The position numbers were made by a program, and so were the translations under genes. DNA of 39,310 nucleotides from DATLFI01 sp035524895 (GTDB lineage: Bacteria > Acidobacteriota > Thermoanaerobaculia > Multivoradales > Multivoraceae): contig DATLFI010000128.1 in the NCBI GenBank assembly GCA_035524895.1, forward strand, positions 1 through 39,310, in the 5' to 3' direction. This document shows, piece by piece, positions 9,434 to 17,314 of the stretch. Each line of letters opens with the position of its first letter. Position 1 is the first letter of the stretch. Under the pieces are notes generated by a model. It saw nothing but the letters and a program-made list of their open reading frames with translations, ran no database searches and was not told where the DNA came from.

Positions 9434-9476
9434 ATGCTGTTATAGCATTGACAGCCATGCTTCTGGGGCATGCAGT
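9434..9476 (+). promoter_or_regulatory. Promoter with two tandem ATGC-N7-GCAT dyads
   Basis: A consensus -35 hexamer TTGACA lies at 9448-9453. The -10 at 17-nt spacing (9471-9476, TGCAGT) is poor. Two dyads of identical geometry, ATGC-N7-GCAT, lie at 9434-9448 and 9457-9471 with centres 23 bp apart, straddling the -35 box. A strong -35, a weak -10 and paired operators would fit a tightly regulated promoter for the gene at 9558. An alternative extended -10 (TGTTATAGC, 9438-9446) is possible. Confidence 0.5.
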
Positions 9477-9557
9477 GTTGCGGTGCCGCCAGGGAGCAGG
9501 CAGGTCGTCGGATCGGTGCGATCCGGTGTGGGTCTAGAAGATCCAGGAGGCAGGACG

Positions 9558-11114
9558 ATGCGATGGTTCGAACTGGAACGTAGTGGCGGAAGAATCGCGC
9601 GCCGACCCATGGCGCAGCAGCAGCCCGCGCGCGAGGCTTGGCTGTTGTTGGTCTCGATCGCGCTCGCCGCGCTGCTCGTCGGAGTTGCCGGTGCCGCGCG
9701 AGGTCAGGTGGCGCTGCTCCCACAGACGCAGGAGGTGGTGATCGCCGCGGGCGATGCGGAAACCGACGAGCTGGCGGCGGTACCTCTCGACGGCGGTTTC
9801 GCGGTGATCTGGAATCGTGGCGCGGTCCCGCCGGAGCAGGGCGAGACCCTGCGTGTGCAGCGCTTGGGTTTGGAGGCCGAAGCGGTCGGTGCTCCCGTCC
9901 TCCACACCGTCAACGTGCTCACAGCGCTCGATGCTGTGGCGATCGAGGATGGGCTCACCTTCGGCTACCTCACCACCCAGCCGTTCGCGACCCCCTCGAT
10001 CGTGTTGCGCCGCCATCAGGGTCAGGCCCTGGATGCGACGGGCAACGCGACGTTCACCGACGCCGATGTGGCGCCGTTTCGGCTGACTTCGCTTGGCGAG
10101 GATGCGGCCGCGGCGCTCTACCAGGCGACCGCGACCATCTTCGAGATCGGAACGCCCGGCTCGGGTGTGAAGGTCACGCTGCCGATAGTGGAGGATTCCG
10201 CGGGGCTTGCCGGGATGGCTGCGGGTGGAGGGGATCTCTTCGTGTTCACCCCGGACCCGGTCGGCGGCGTGGAGCCAGCCGAGCTCGTGCGCTATCGCCT
10301 CGGAGGCGGGATGGTGGAGGACGGTCCCGACGACGTGGTCACCGATTCGTTCGCGAACGGCACCCCGCTCTGGATCACGCCGGCGGGGGCGCGTCACCTG
10401 CTCGCTTGGCGGCGGCCTGACTCGTTCCCGGGTTCAGGACGCCACGCCGCGGTCTATCTGACGGCCAACGGCGCCGCGGACGGCTCTCCCTTCGCACTGT
10501 CGCTGTCGGGGAGCGAGGATGCCGAGCTCTCGGCACTCGCCGTCGACGCGCAGGGACTGGTTTGGACGCTGTGGCGCGATGGTGGCGACCTTCTGGTAGC
10601 TGCGTTCGGTCCCGGCGATAACACGGCCACGCCGCTCACGGTCACGAGCGGAGCACTCGTCGACTACGCGTTGGCTGTCACTTCGGCCGGCTCGGCGCTG
10701 GTGACCTGGATCGACGGCACGGACCGTGTCGTGCGAGGCCAGGTCTTCGGGGAGTGCGCGAGTGGGGGTGCCGGCGGCGTGCTCTGTTTGCAGCGAGGAC
10801 GGTTCCTCGTCGAGCTCGAGTTCGAGACCGCCGGGGGCGAGGTCGGAGAGGGCAAGCCGGTGCCGACTCGCTCGGTCGAGTCGGGGCTGTTCTGGTTCTT
10901 CACACCCGACAACTGGGAGTTCCTGGTCAAGGTGCTGCCCGCATGCCCGATCAATGGGTTCTACTGGGTGTTCGCGGCTCCCACCACGGACATCGGTTTC
11001 ACGTTGCGCGTGCTCGACACACAGACGCTCCAACAGCGCACGTACGTCAACCCGGTCGGCACGCTGCCGACGGTGATCAACGACACGTCGGCGTTCGCGT
11101 GCAGCGCGCCGTAG
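9558..11114 (+). CDS. Secreted protein of unknown function with conserved C-terminal module
   Basis: ATG 9558 is preceded by a perfect AGGAGG at 9545-9550 with 7-nt spacing, giving 518 residues. An N-terminal hydrophobic segment (about 27-49, LLLVSIALAALLVGVAGAARG) looks like a signal peptide with a long n-region; a shorter start at 9609 is possible. Residues 50-400 contain repeated beta-strand patterns (for example GFAVIWN, GLVWTLWR, SALVTWIDG) suggestive of a beta-propeller-like fold. Residues 410-518 form a distinct module with SGLFWFF-PDNWEFLVKVL and YWVFAAPTTDIGFTLRVLDTQT. From memory, this module recurs at the C-terminus of secreted proteins in Thermoanaerobaculia-like Acidobacteriota. 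No enzyme motif is visible. Monocistronic, with its own promoter and terminator. Confidence 0.85.
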   Translation: MRWFELERSGGRIARRPMAQQQPAREAWLLLVSIALAALLVGVAGAARGQVALLPQTQEVVIAAGDAETDELAAVPLDGGFAVIWNRGAVPPEQGETLRVQRLGLEAEAVGAPVLHTVNVLTALDAVAIEDGLTFGYLTTQPFATPSIVLRRHQGQALDATGNATFTDADVAPFRLTSLGEDAAAALYQATATIFEIGTPGSGVKVTLPIVEDSAGLAGMAAGGGDLFVFTPDPVGGVEPAELVRYRLGGGMVEDGPDDVVTDSFANGTPLWITPAGARHLLAWRRPDSFPGSGRHAAVYLTANGAADGSPFALSLSGSEDAELSALAVDAQGLVWTLWRDGGDLLVAAFGPGDNTATPLTVTSGALVDYALAVTSAGSALVTWIDGTDRVVRGQVFGECASGGAGGVLCLQRGRFLVELEFETAGGEVGEGKPVPTRSVESGLFWFFTPDNWEFLVKVLPACPINGFYWVFAAPTTDIGFTLRVLDTQTLQQRTYVNPVGTLPTVINDTSAFACSAP

Positions 11115-11133
11115 CGACATCGACGACGGCTTG

Positions 11134-11167
11134 CGGCCGGGTCCTCGGGACCCGGCCGTTTGCGTTT
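11134..11167 (+). terminator. Rho-independent terminator of the secreted protein gene
   Basis: A perfect 11-bp GC-rich stem (CGGCCGGGTCC at 11134-11144 pairing with 11148-11158) with a TCG loop, followed by TTTGCGTTT. It begins 20 nt after the stop codon at 11114. This is the best-formed terminator in the window. Confidence 0.85.
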
Positions 11168-11221
11168 CTGGAGCCCGTGCTTTGCAGGCGCGCTTCGACG
11201 ACAACCGAGTCGGTCGGATTT

Positions 11222-11785
11222 CTAAGTGCGACCGCCGAGCAGTCGCAGCGCGCGCAGCACGAACGTGAGCGTCGCGACCAGCACCAGCGAAGCGCCCGAG
11301 GCGAGGAACACCACCGGCCAGCCGACCATCCCGACGACCTCGCCGAGCGGCGTCACCGTGAGGCTGAGGCCCAGCACGCCGGTCGCGATGCCCAGGAACC
11401 CGGGCACCAAGAGGCCCCAGTACCGGAACAGGGACGCGACCCACATGGTGACGAACGAAAGGCCGACGATCAGCGGGAAGATCGGCCAGAGCTGCTCCAT
11501 CTGGCGCCAGTCCAGGGGACCGAGCGTGAAGGCGAAGAAGAAGAGGCCCACCAGCAGGGTGATGGTCCCGGGCAACACCAGCCCGTAGTTGCGCGGCTGC
11601 AGCAGGAAGCCGAGCAGGAAAGCTGCCCCGACGAGGGTCGGGAAGACCGGCCACATGGCTTCGATTCCGGGGAGGGGCGCGCCGACCTGGCGCAGCGCGA
11701 ACCACGCACCGATGAACAGCAGGCTGCCGCCCAGGAAGAGCGGGAACAGGAGCGCCGCGAGTCGCGGTCGGCGTTGGCGGAGCAT
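11222..11785 (-). CDS. Multi-pass membrane protein of unknown function
   Basis: A 187-residue protein with six predicted membrane segments in a repeating pattern: LFLGGSLLFIGAWFAL, MWPVFPTLVGAAFLLGFLL, GLVLPGTITLLVGLFFFAF, LWPIFPLIVGLSFVTMWVA, GLLVPGFLGIATGVLGLSL and a long C-terminal hydrophobic stretch. The repeated WP(V/I)FP element suggests an internal duplication. The pattern resembles small LiaF-like or DUF5668-type membrane proteins; I cannot name a function. ATG 11785 has GGAG 9 nt upstream; a GTG at 11791 is the alternative and has poorer spacing. It lies 143 bp downstream of the gene at 11929-13122 on the same strand. Confidence 0.75.
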   Translation of the reverse strand: MLRQRRPRLAALLFPLFLGGSLLFIGAWFALRQVGAPLPGIEAMWPVFPTLVGAAFLLGFLLQPRNYGLVLPGTITLLVGLFFFAFTLGPLDWRQMEQLWPIFPLIVGLSFVTMWVASLFRYWGLLVPGFLGIATGVLGLSLTVTPLGEVVGMVGWPVVFLASGASLVLVATLTFVLRALRLLGGRT

Positions 11786-11839
11786 GAACACGGTCTCCAG
11801 TGGGTTGGCGCGGTCCTCGGCATCGAGTCTATGGCCGTG

Positions 11840-11852
11840 CTCTCCTGGAGAG
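11840..11852. promoter_or_regulatory. Short dyad between two membrane-protein genes
   Basis: CTCTCC-T-GGAGAG, a perfect 6-bp inverted repeat, lies 55 bp upstream of the start at 11785. Nearby, GGCGTC (11865-11870) and GACGCC (11887-11892) form a second, looser dyad just after the stop of the gene at 11929. They could be an operator and an attenuator respectively, but no T-run is present. Confidence 0.25.
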
Positions 11853-11928
11853 TACGGGAGCCCAGGCGTCGCGGTTTCTTCCGTCTGACGCCGATCACCT
11901 GTCTTTTACGAGCCCCGCGTGGGCGAGC

Positions 11929-13122
11929 TCAGTGGGAGACCGGAGCGTTCAAACGGACGCCGCGCCTCTCGAGCATCTCGCGCACGACGAGCGGGACGTC
12001 GCGGAGGCGAAGCAGGATCGCGACCCCGCGTTGGGTTTCGCGGGTTTCACGATCCAGATCGAGCTCCTCGCGGGCAGCCGCGATCGTCTCGTCGACGACC
12101 TCGAGCAGCAGCGCGCGGTCCTCCGGCGCTGCCAGCAGCTCCACTTCCAGTACCGCGTCTCCGGTGGGTTCGAAGCCTCCGGCGAACGTGGCAGCCTCGA
12201 CTCGTGAGAGAGCATCGCGCCAGGCATCTCGGTCCAGGGCAGCGCCGCCCTCCTCGCCGGCGTCGAGGATCGGACCGAGGAGCGAGAGCAGCTCACCAGC
12301 GTCGTTGAGCATTGCGCCACGGAGCTGCCGGTCCTCTGGCAGCTCCGCGAGCAGCGCCCCCAACCGCGAGGGTACCCAGCCCTCGCGCACATCAGGCCGC
12401 GCGAGCAGGTCGATGGCGCGGCGGACCACTCGCTCACCGGTCGCGAAGAAGGCGCCGTCGCCGCGCAAGAACAGGTAGTACGACCGGCCGCGGTCGGTGG
12501 GGAGCTGCTGGTCTCCCTCCCCGGGCTCGACCGGCGTCTGGAGCTGCGGCGCCTCCGCTTCGCCGCTCTCTTGGTGGCCCTCCGGGTTGTCGCGGCCTTT
12601 CGGCCCTTGACGAATCACCATCACGCGCTCGCCGGCGTAGTCGAGGTAGGTGTCCTTGCCTGCACGACCCAGGCCCCACTCGAACAGCCAATCGGCGAGC
12701 ACTAGCTGATGCCCCGCACGCTGGATGCTCAGCGAGGCCACCGACTCGGTGTCCCCGGGAGTGACCGCCGGGTAGGCGGTCCAGACCAGCCGCGCCGGGA
12801 AGGCGCGTCGCAGATCGCGCTCCTGACGCGCCACGTTCCATCGAAAGAACAGCCGCGCCAGCGGGAAGTCGACCGGGGGGCGCTGCGACTCCATGAGCTG
12901 CACCGCCGCCGCGACCAGAGCTTCGGTACCTGGGTTGTCGAGCTCGAGGCGGGTTTCCATGTAGCCCACGGCTTCGGGGTCGAGGAGCCGTTGCGGCTCG
13001 AGCAGCTCCCCCGGCGCCCGCAGCCACGCGGTGACTCCGACGCAGCTTCCGACCAAGAGCAAGACGAGCGCGCCGCAGCCGCCGGCGCAGCCGATGAGAG
13101 CCCGCTTGGTTCTGGGTTCCAT
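11929..13122 (-). CDS. Membrane-anchored protein of unknown function
   Basis: A 397-residue protein with one N-terminal transmembrane helix (about 8-33, containing GCAGGCGALVLLLVGSCVGV). The rest is probably periplasmic. Residues 190-230 are an acidic, Gln- and Pro-rich linker (EGHQESGEAEAPQLQTPVEP). Segments such as YYLFLRGDGAFFATGERVVRRAIDLL and the C-terminal VLEVELLAAPEDRALLLEVVDETI look structured and superficially resemble DUF3352-type surface proteins. I do not recognise the family. ATG 13122 has no clear Shine-Dalgarno; the upstream minus-strand sequence reads CCTCC instead. Confidence 0.75.
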   Translation of the reverse strand: MEPRTKRALIGCAGGCGALVLLLVGSCVGVTAWLRAPGELLEPQRLLDPEAVGYMETRLELDNPGTEALVAAAVQLMESQRPPVDFPLARLFFRWNVARQERDLRRAFPARLVWTAYPAVTPGDTESVASLSIQRAGHQLVLADWLFEWGLGRAGKDTYLDYAGERVMVIRQGPKGRDNPEGHQESGEAEAPQLQTPVEPGEGDQQLPTDRGRSYYLFLRGDGAFFATGERVVRRAIDLLARPDVREGWVPSRLGALLAELPEDRQLRGAMLNDAGELLSLLGPILDAGEEGGAALDRDAWRDALSRVEAATFAGGFEPTGDAVLEVELLAAPEDRALLLEVVDETIAAAREELDLDRETRETQRGVAILLRLRDVPLVVREMLERRGVRLNAPVSH

Positions 13123-13269
13123 CGAGGTTTGGAGGATGCAGTGGGGCGGGTAGGGCCGAAAAGAAGCGACGGATAAGCGATGGAAGAGACGACGAGCTTA
13201 CCGGCGCGGAGGTTTCGCTGGCTCCCCTCCGGCGGGTCCCGAGGCAGCGGTATACCATGCGCGCTCACC

Positions 13270-13734
13270 GTGTCGCGAACGCGCTACGCACTGGGAGCAA
13301 CGCAGTTGGACGACGGCGCGCGGCAATCGGCCATCACACCGCCTACCTTGGTGGCATCGCTCGGCGGCGGCACCATCCTCGAGATGCTCGTCGACGAGGG
13401 CCGTGCCGCGCTCGCGTTCACCGCGCGGCCAGAGTTCTGCCACAACGGCGGCGTGGTGCAGGGCGGCTTCATCACCGGCTGGATCGACGCAGCCATGGCG
13501 CACGCCGTCATCGCGCGCACCAGTGGGAGCGCGTGGCCGGCGACCCTCGAGATCAAGGTCAGCTTCCTGCGCCCGGTGCTGCCCGGCAGCGAGGTGCGAG
13601 CCGAAGGCTGGATCGAGCGTCAGGGCAGCAGCATCGTGTTCCTCGGCGGCCGACTGCTCGATGGTGCCGGCGAGGTGCTGGCGACTGGAACTTCGACCGC
13701 CAAGCTCCTGCCGCTGCGGCGCGCGGGCGGGTAA
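13270..13734 (+). CDS. PaaI-type hotdog-fold thioesterase
   Basis: A hotdog thioesterase of about 154 residues, probably hydrolysing an acyl-CoA. The core FCHNGGVVQGGFITGWIDAAMAHAV matches the PaaI active-site region: an Asn/Gly turn, VQGG where many relatives have HGG, and the Asp of WID as the likely catalytic acid. KVSFLRPVLPGSEVRAEG and the C-terminal strand are also typical. I chose GTG 13270 because the in-frame extension to ATG 13180 contains TTA, ATA and other codons rare in this genome; neither start has a good ribosome-binding site. It is convergent with the thiolase-like gene, which also belongs to acyl-CoA metabolism. Confidence 0.85.
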   Translation: MSRTRYALGATQLDDGARQSAITPPTLVASLGGGTILEMLVDEGRAALAFTARPEFCHNGGVVQGGFITGWIDAAMAHAVIARTSGSAWPATLEIKVSFLRPVLPGSEVRAEGWIERQGSSIVFLGGRLLDGAGEVLATGTSTAKLLPLRRAGG

Positions 13735-13768
13735 CGGCCGGATTGATCTTCTGCGCTCGCCCGGCCTG

Positions 13769-15328
13769 CTAGGAAAGCTCGAACACGTTGCGGTCGCCGA
13801 CCTGGCGCACGCGACCGCGGCGGCCCAGACCCTCCTCGGTCACGAGACACGCGAGCATCCCGGTATCGCCCTCGGGCGTGTTCGAGACGAAACGCCGGTC
13901 GTCGGCTGCCAGCCGGCCGATCACGATGCCGAGTCGCGGCGCCCCGTTCGCGAAGGCCACGCTGTAGGTCTCGATGGTGGCCTGGCCCTCGGGGGTGGTG
14001 GCAATCGCGGGGCTGGGCATCTCCGCGATGCGCTGTTGCAGCGGCTCGCGAGCGGGTCGACGCCAGTCGCCCGAGAAGGATCTCGTCGAGTAGATCCCCG
14101 CCGCGTGCTTGGAGAGGTAGCCACCGTTCGCGGTGACCAGTCCGTAGGCGCCGTCGCGCTCGCGCAGGCGTTGGACCATCTCGGCGATGGCGTGGAGGGA
14201 GTAGCTGTTGCCCGGGCCGCCGAAGAATGGCAGCCCGCCAGTGATCGTGAGCCCGCGCGCGTCGTCCTCGGCGAGGCCGAGCTCGTCACAGGCCGCCTCC
14301 ACAGCGCTCGGGAAGCAGCTGTAGAGGTCGATCAGCTCGATGTCGTCGAGGCCGACGCCCGACATCGCGAAGGCCGCGTCGGCCGCCAGGCCGATCGCCG
14401 GTGAGCGAGCGTAGTCCGGACGCTCGAGCACCGGCAGCTTCTCGTCGACCTCGGCGCAGCCGTGCAGGAAGACCCAGCGCTCGCGGGGGATCCCGAGCTC
14501 ACGCGCGCGGCCGACCGATGTCAGCACTACCGCCGCTGCCATGTCGACCCCGTCGCGTGCGTTGCAGTACTTCGGGTAGGGAAACGCGACGTACGGGTTC
14601 TCGGCGTGGACCGCGACGAGCTCTTCCGCCGAGCGCTCGACCGGGAAGCACGCGTAGGGGTTGCCGGCGGCAACGCGGGTGAACGGCGCGAACAGCCTGC
14701 CCATCGCGGCCAGATGCGCCGTCATGGTGCTACCGCGCGAGGCGCGAATCCCCTGCTCGAACAGCGGATAGACCTGCGTCGGGTAGGTGATGCCGTGGAG
14801 CAGGTCGGCTGGGCCCAGGAGAGGCGGGCCGAAGCCGCGGTCGTCGAGCTCGCCACCCGGATCTTCTTGCCAATCGAGCCGAGATCCCGTGCGGGCGGCA
14901 AGCTTCGAGGTGAGCATCGCCTCGCCGCCTGCGATCAGCACTGCCTCGGCGCGGCCCTCCGCGATGCGCTCGGCCATCTTGGCGACGTAAGCCTGCGGCG
15001 TGTTGCCGCCGACCTCGGCGTAGATCGCGTGCCGTGGATCGATGCCGAGCCGTCGCGCCACGGATCGGGGCGGGTTGGTCGAACGGCCGTGGTCGTGGGC
15101 GCGGCGCGGGCTGGAGTCGGACAGGAGCCTGGTCACCACGACGGTGTCGATCACCGCCCCGAGATCGGCCGTGGCGGACGCGTCCGCGATGGCTCGCCGC
15201 GCGGCTTCCGCCGCGAGCGCCGTCGGCGGGTCGGCCCCTTCGAGCTGAGCGGGATCCCGACCACCGTCGCGCGGGTGTCGGGTGAGTTGGCCGGCCCCGA
15301 CCAGCACGGGGGTTTCGTTGCGGAGCAT
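13769..15328 (-). CDS. Thiolase-like protein, TLP1 type (acetyl-CoA acetyltransferase family)
   Basis: A 519-residue thiolase-superfamily protein starting at ATG 15328 (MLRNETPVLVGAGQLTRHPRD). Thiolase landmarks include GGEAM near 135, LYSCFPSAVEAACDELGL near 335-352, and GGLPFFGGPGNSYSLHAI around H379. Residues of about 440-519 (IETYSVAF...GIVIGRL...RRFVSNTPEGD...GRRGRVR) match the extra C-terminal domain of mycobacterial thiolase-like protein 1. The nucleophile region reads EVGGNTPQAYV with Thr110 where thiolases have the acylated cysteine, and there is no Cys before residue 227. It may bind acyl-CoA without classical thiolysis. The open frame extends upstream to 15718, but that part lacks coding character. 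Confidence 0.88.
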   Translation of the reverse strand: MLRNETPVLVGAGQLTRHPRDGGRDPAQLEGADPPTALAAEAARRAIADASATADLGAVIDTVVVTRLLSDSSPRRAHDHGRSTNPPRSVARRLGIDPRHAIYAEVGGNTPQAYVAKMAERIAEGRAEAVLIAGGEAMLTSKLAARTGSRLDWQEDPGGELDDRGFGPPLLGPADLLHGITYPTQVYPLFEQGIRASRGSTMTAHLAAMGRLFAPFTRVAAGNPYACFPVERSAEELVAVHAENPYVAFPYPKYCNARDGVDMAAAVVLTSVGRARELGIPRERWVFLHGCAEVDEKLPVLERPDYARSPAIGLAADAAFAMSGVGLDDIELIDLYSCFPSAVEAACDELGLAEDDARGLTITGGLPFFGGPGNSYSLHAIAEMVQRLRERDGAYGLVTANGGYLSKHAAGIYSTRSFSGDWRRPAREPLQQRIAEMPSPAIATTPEGQATIETYSVAFANGAPRLGIVIGRLAADDRRFVSNTPEGDTGMLACLVTEEGLGRRGRVRQVGDRNVFELS

Positions 15329-15443
15329 CGAGTGGCGGTCGTCCAATGGCACCTGCGAGGAGCTGCGATCTTCGCAGAGTCGCGACGACAGAGCACCGTC
15401 AGCCCAGCAGCCCACGGGGGTTCCACCACGGGCTGCTACCCAG

Positions 15444-15468
15444 GTCACATGCCTTTCGGCCGTGTGAC
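15444..15468. promoter_or_regulatory. Spaced inverted repeat upstream of the methyltransferase
   Basis: GTCACA-N13-TGTGAC lies in the 15329-15653 gap between the divergent thiolase-like gene and the methyltransferase. The half-sites resemble CRP half-sites but are oriented outward with a longer spacer, so this is not a CRP consensus site. Apart from this dyad the gap holds no gene I can support. Confidence 0.3.
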
Positions 15469-15653
15469 AAGATCCTTCGTCTACTGCGGCCGCTCGTTTT
15501 CGCCCGGAGGCAGCCGCGCTCGCATCCTGGGAGCCCACCTTGCGGAACAGCGCGATCTCGCGGCCCGCGCCGGCCACGGGACTTACTCCGCTGTCTTGGC
15601 GTCGCCTCCTCGACCCTCCCGCGGTCGAGCGTTCGGAGGGCACCGCGCGGCCG

Positions 15654-16520
15654 GTGGCGGCGTACGACCGCAGTCGGTTCCGGCAGCCCGAGGATCGCCG
15701 CTCGCCGCGTGCCGTCAAGACCGACGCGACGCTCCGCTTCTTCCACGAGGTGCTCGGCCTCGACTATCTGCACTATGGGCTGTGGGATCCCGAGGATCCG
15801 CTCGACGTGGCCGGTCTGCACACGGCGCAGCGGCGCTATTCCGAGCGACTGGTCACGCTGGTGCCCGAGGGTGTGCAGACCGTGCTCGACGTGGGCAGCG
15901 GCACAGCTCGCATGTCGCAGGCGCTGCAGGAGCGGGGCTTCGCGGTCGAGGGCCTCTCGCCCGATCCATACCAGGCCGACCGCTACGTGGAGCGGGTCGG
16001 CGCACCGTTCCACCTCGGCCGATTCCAGGAGTTCTGGCCCGATCGAGCGTACGACCTAGTACTGATGGGCGAATCGAGCCAGTACGTGTGGCTCGAGAGC
16101 CTGTTTCCGGCCGTGCTGCGCGCGGGCGCGGGCGGATTCCTGCTGGTCGCGGACTACTTCACGATCGCGCCGGGAGGCGCGGGTATCGCCGTGAGCGAAC
16201 GGAGTGGCCATCCGCTCGAAGCGTTCCTGGCCGCCGCGGAGCGGCATGGGCTCGCGCTCGAGCACCGCGAGGACGTCACGGCTCGGGTGCTGCCCACCCT
16301 GGTGCTCGCCCGCACCTGGCTGGACCGTTACGTGGCCCCCACGGTCGCGATCGCCCGAGACTCGCTGGGCCGCCGCAGCCGGTTGTTGCTGTGGATCGCG
16401 CGAGTAGCGTTGGGCCGCCGCCTGGAGCGGCTCGAGCGGACCTCTCAGCTCCTCGACCCCGAGGCGTTTGCGCGCAGCAAGCGCTACGAGATCCTGCGGT
16501 TCAAGGTTCCCGCGGCCTGA
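15654..16520 (+). CDS. Class I SAM-dependent methyltransferase
   Basis: A methyltransferase of about 288 residues. The SAM-binding motif I is VLDVGSGTARMSQAL, followed by an acidic strand end (VEGLSPDPYQ) and the motif IV region YDLVLMGESSQYV. The upstream stretch ATLRFFHEVLGLDYLHYGLWDPE is a common lead-in for small-molecule methyltransferases. The C-terminal region is Arg/Leu-rich and helical. I chose GTG 15654, with GGAGGG 13 nt upstream. The alternative TTG at 15540 has GGGAG 6 nt upstream but adds 38 Pro/Arg/Ser-rich residues with many T-ending codons. Substrate unknown. Confidence 0.8.
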   Translation: MAAYDRSRFRQPEDRRSPRAVKTDATLRFFHEVLGLDYLHYGLWDPEDPLDVAGLHTAQRRYSERLVTLVPEGVQTVLDVGSGTARMSQALQERGFAVEGLSPDPYQADRYVERVGAPFHLGRFQEFWPDRAYDLVLMGESSQYVWLESLFPAVLRAGAGGFLLVADYFTIAPGGAGIAVSERSGHPLEAFLAAAERHGLALEHREDVTARVLPTLVLARTWLDRYVAPTVAIARDSLGRRSRLLLWIARVALGRRLERLERTSQLLDPEAFARSKRYEILRFKVPAA

Positions 16521-16579
16521 GCGCACCGCCGCAAGCCGCCAAGGCCCGACGCCCGCGGTGGCCGACTGCCGAGACGGCC

Positions 16580-17314
16580 TCACCCCTCGCGGAACGGGCT
16601 CCGCTCGAGCGCTGCGTCGAGCGAGGCCTTCGGCACCCGGAACGTGCGCACCACCTCGTTGCCCTGGTAGCCGACGTCCGCGACGCCGATCGGGCTGGTG
16701 TAGAACGCGTCGACCACCAGGCGGCGAACCCAGCCGAAGAAGACCGCGCCTGGCGCGACCTCGCGCGAAGCCGTGGTCGGGTAGACCGAGAAGCGCGCGT
16801 ATTGCTCCGACTCGGTGTAGCTCGGGTAGCCGGGGTCCGGATCGTCGCCCGAGGCCTCGGCGGCCAGCGCATCGAGCATCGACACGCGCTGCTGGTCCGT
16901 GCCCTCGACGAACGGCACGCCGTGCCGGCGTCGCATCTCGTGGTCGAGCCACAGCATGCCCGAGGTGAGGATGCGTTGCAGCCTCGCGTTGTTGCTGGCC
17001 AGCAGGTCGATGAACTCGGGTGCCCCGGCGTCCAACGCGCTCCCGGACTTCTCGTCGGCAGGCACGATCATCTCGGCGAGCAGGCGCAGCAGCCGCCACT
17101 CGTGGGGCAGGAACGCCTTCGGCTGATACGTGGCGTCGCTGGTAGCGGCACGCTCCTGTGCCACCGCGCCGTGGACGTGGGCGGCGGCGGCGCGCCCGAT
17201 CGCGGGGAACGAGCCCGCTCCGAACGCGGTGAGAGCGATCGCCGCGGTGCGGATCGCATCGCGGCGGGAGAGCTGGGACAGCTCGGTCGCAGCCGAGCGC
17301 GGCGACTCAGACAT
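16580..17314 (-). CDS. Gluconate 2-dehydrogenase subunit 3 family protein (Tat substrate)
   Basis: A 244-residue small subunit of a membrane-associated sugar or alcohol dehydrogenase. LSRRDAIRTAAIALTAFGAG (about 16-35, twin arginines at 17-18) is a Tat signal. The domain FLPHEWRLLRLLAEMIVPADEKSGSALDAGAPEFIDLLL-type sequence around 68-110 is characteristic of the gluconate 2-dehydrogenase gamma family, and VVVDAFYTSPIGVADVGYQGN near the C-terminus is also conserved. Its start overlaps the stop of the GMC flavoprotein by 8 bp, so the two are surely co-translated. Its likely role is to escort the leaderless flavoprotein through the Tat pore and stabilise it in the periplasm. Confidence 0.92.
   Translation of the reverse strand: MSESPRSAATELSQLSRRDAIRTAAIALTAFGAGSFPAIGRAAAAHVHGAVAQERAATSDATYQPKAFLPHEWRLLRLLAEMIVPADEKSGSALDAGAPEFIDLLASNNARLQRILTSGMLWLDHEMRRRHGVPFVEGTDQQRVSMLDALAAEASGDDPDPGYPSYTESEQYARFSVYPTTASREVAPGAVFFGWVRRLVVDAFYTSPIGVADVGYQGNEVVRTFRVPKASLDAALERSPFREG

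Larger units (their letters stand above)
9233..9557. other. Divergent intergenic regulatory region
   Basis: A 325-bp gene-free interval between padR (minus) and the secreted protein gene (plus). It is noticeably more AT-rich than the flanks around 9285-9310 and 9430-9480. It holds three dyads (9291-9307, 9434-9448, 9457-9471), a TTGACA -35 box at 9448-9453, and an AGGAGG ribosome-binding site at 9545-9550. Short open frames across it look like shadows. Confidence 0.7.

Noticed and set aside
13735..13768. Bidirectional terminator between the thioesterase and thiolase-like genes
   Set aside because: GGCCGG (13736-13741) and CCGGCC (13761-13766) could pair, but the loop is 19 nt and there is no T-run on either strand.
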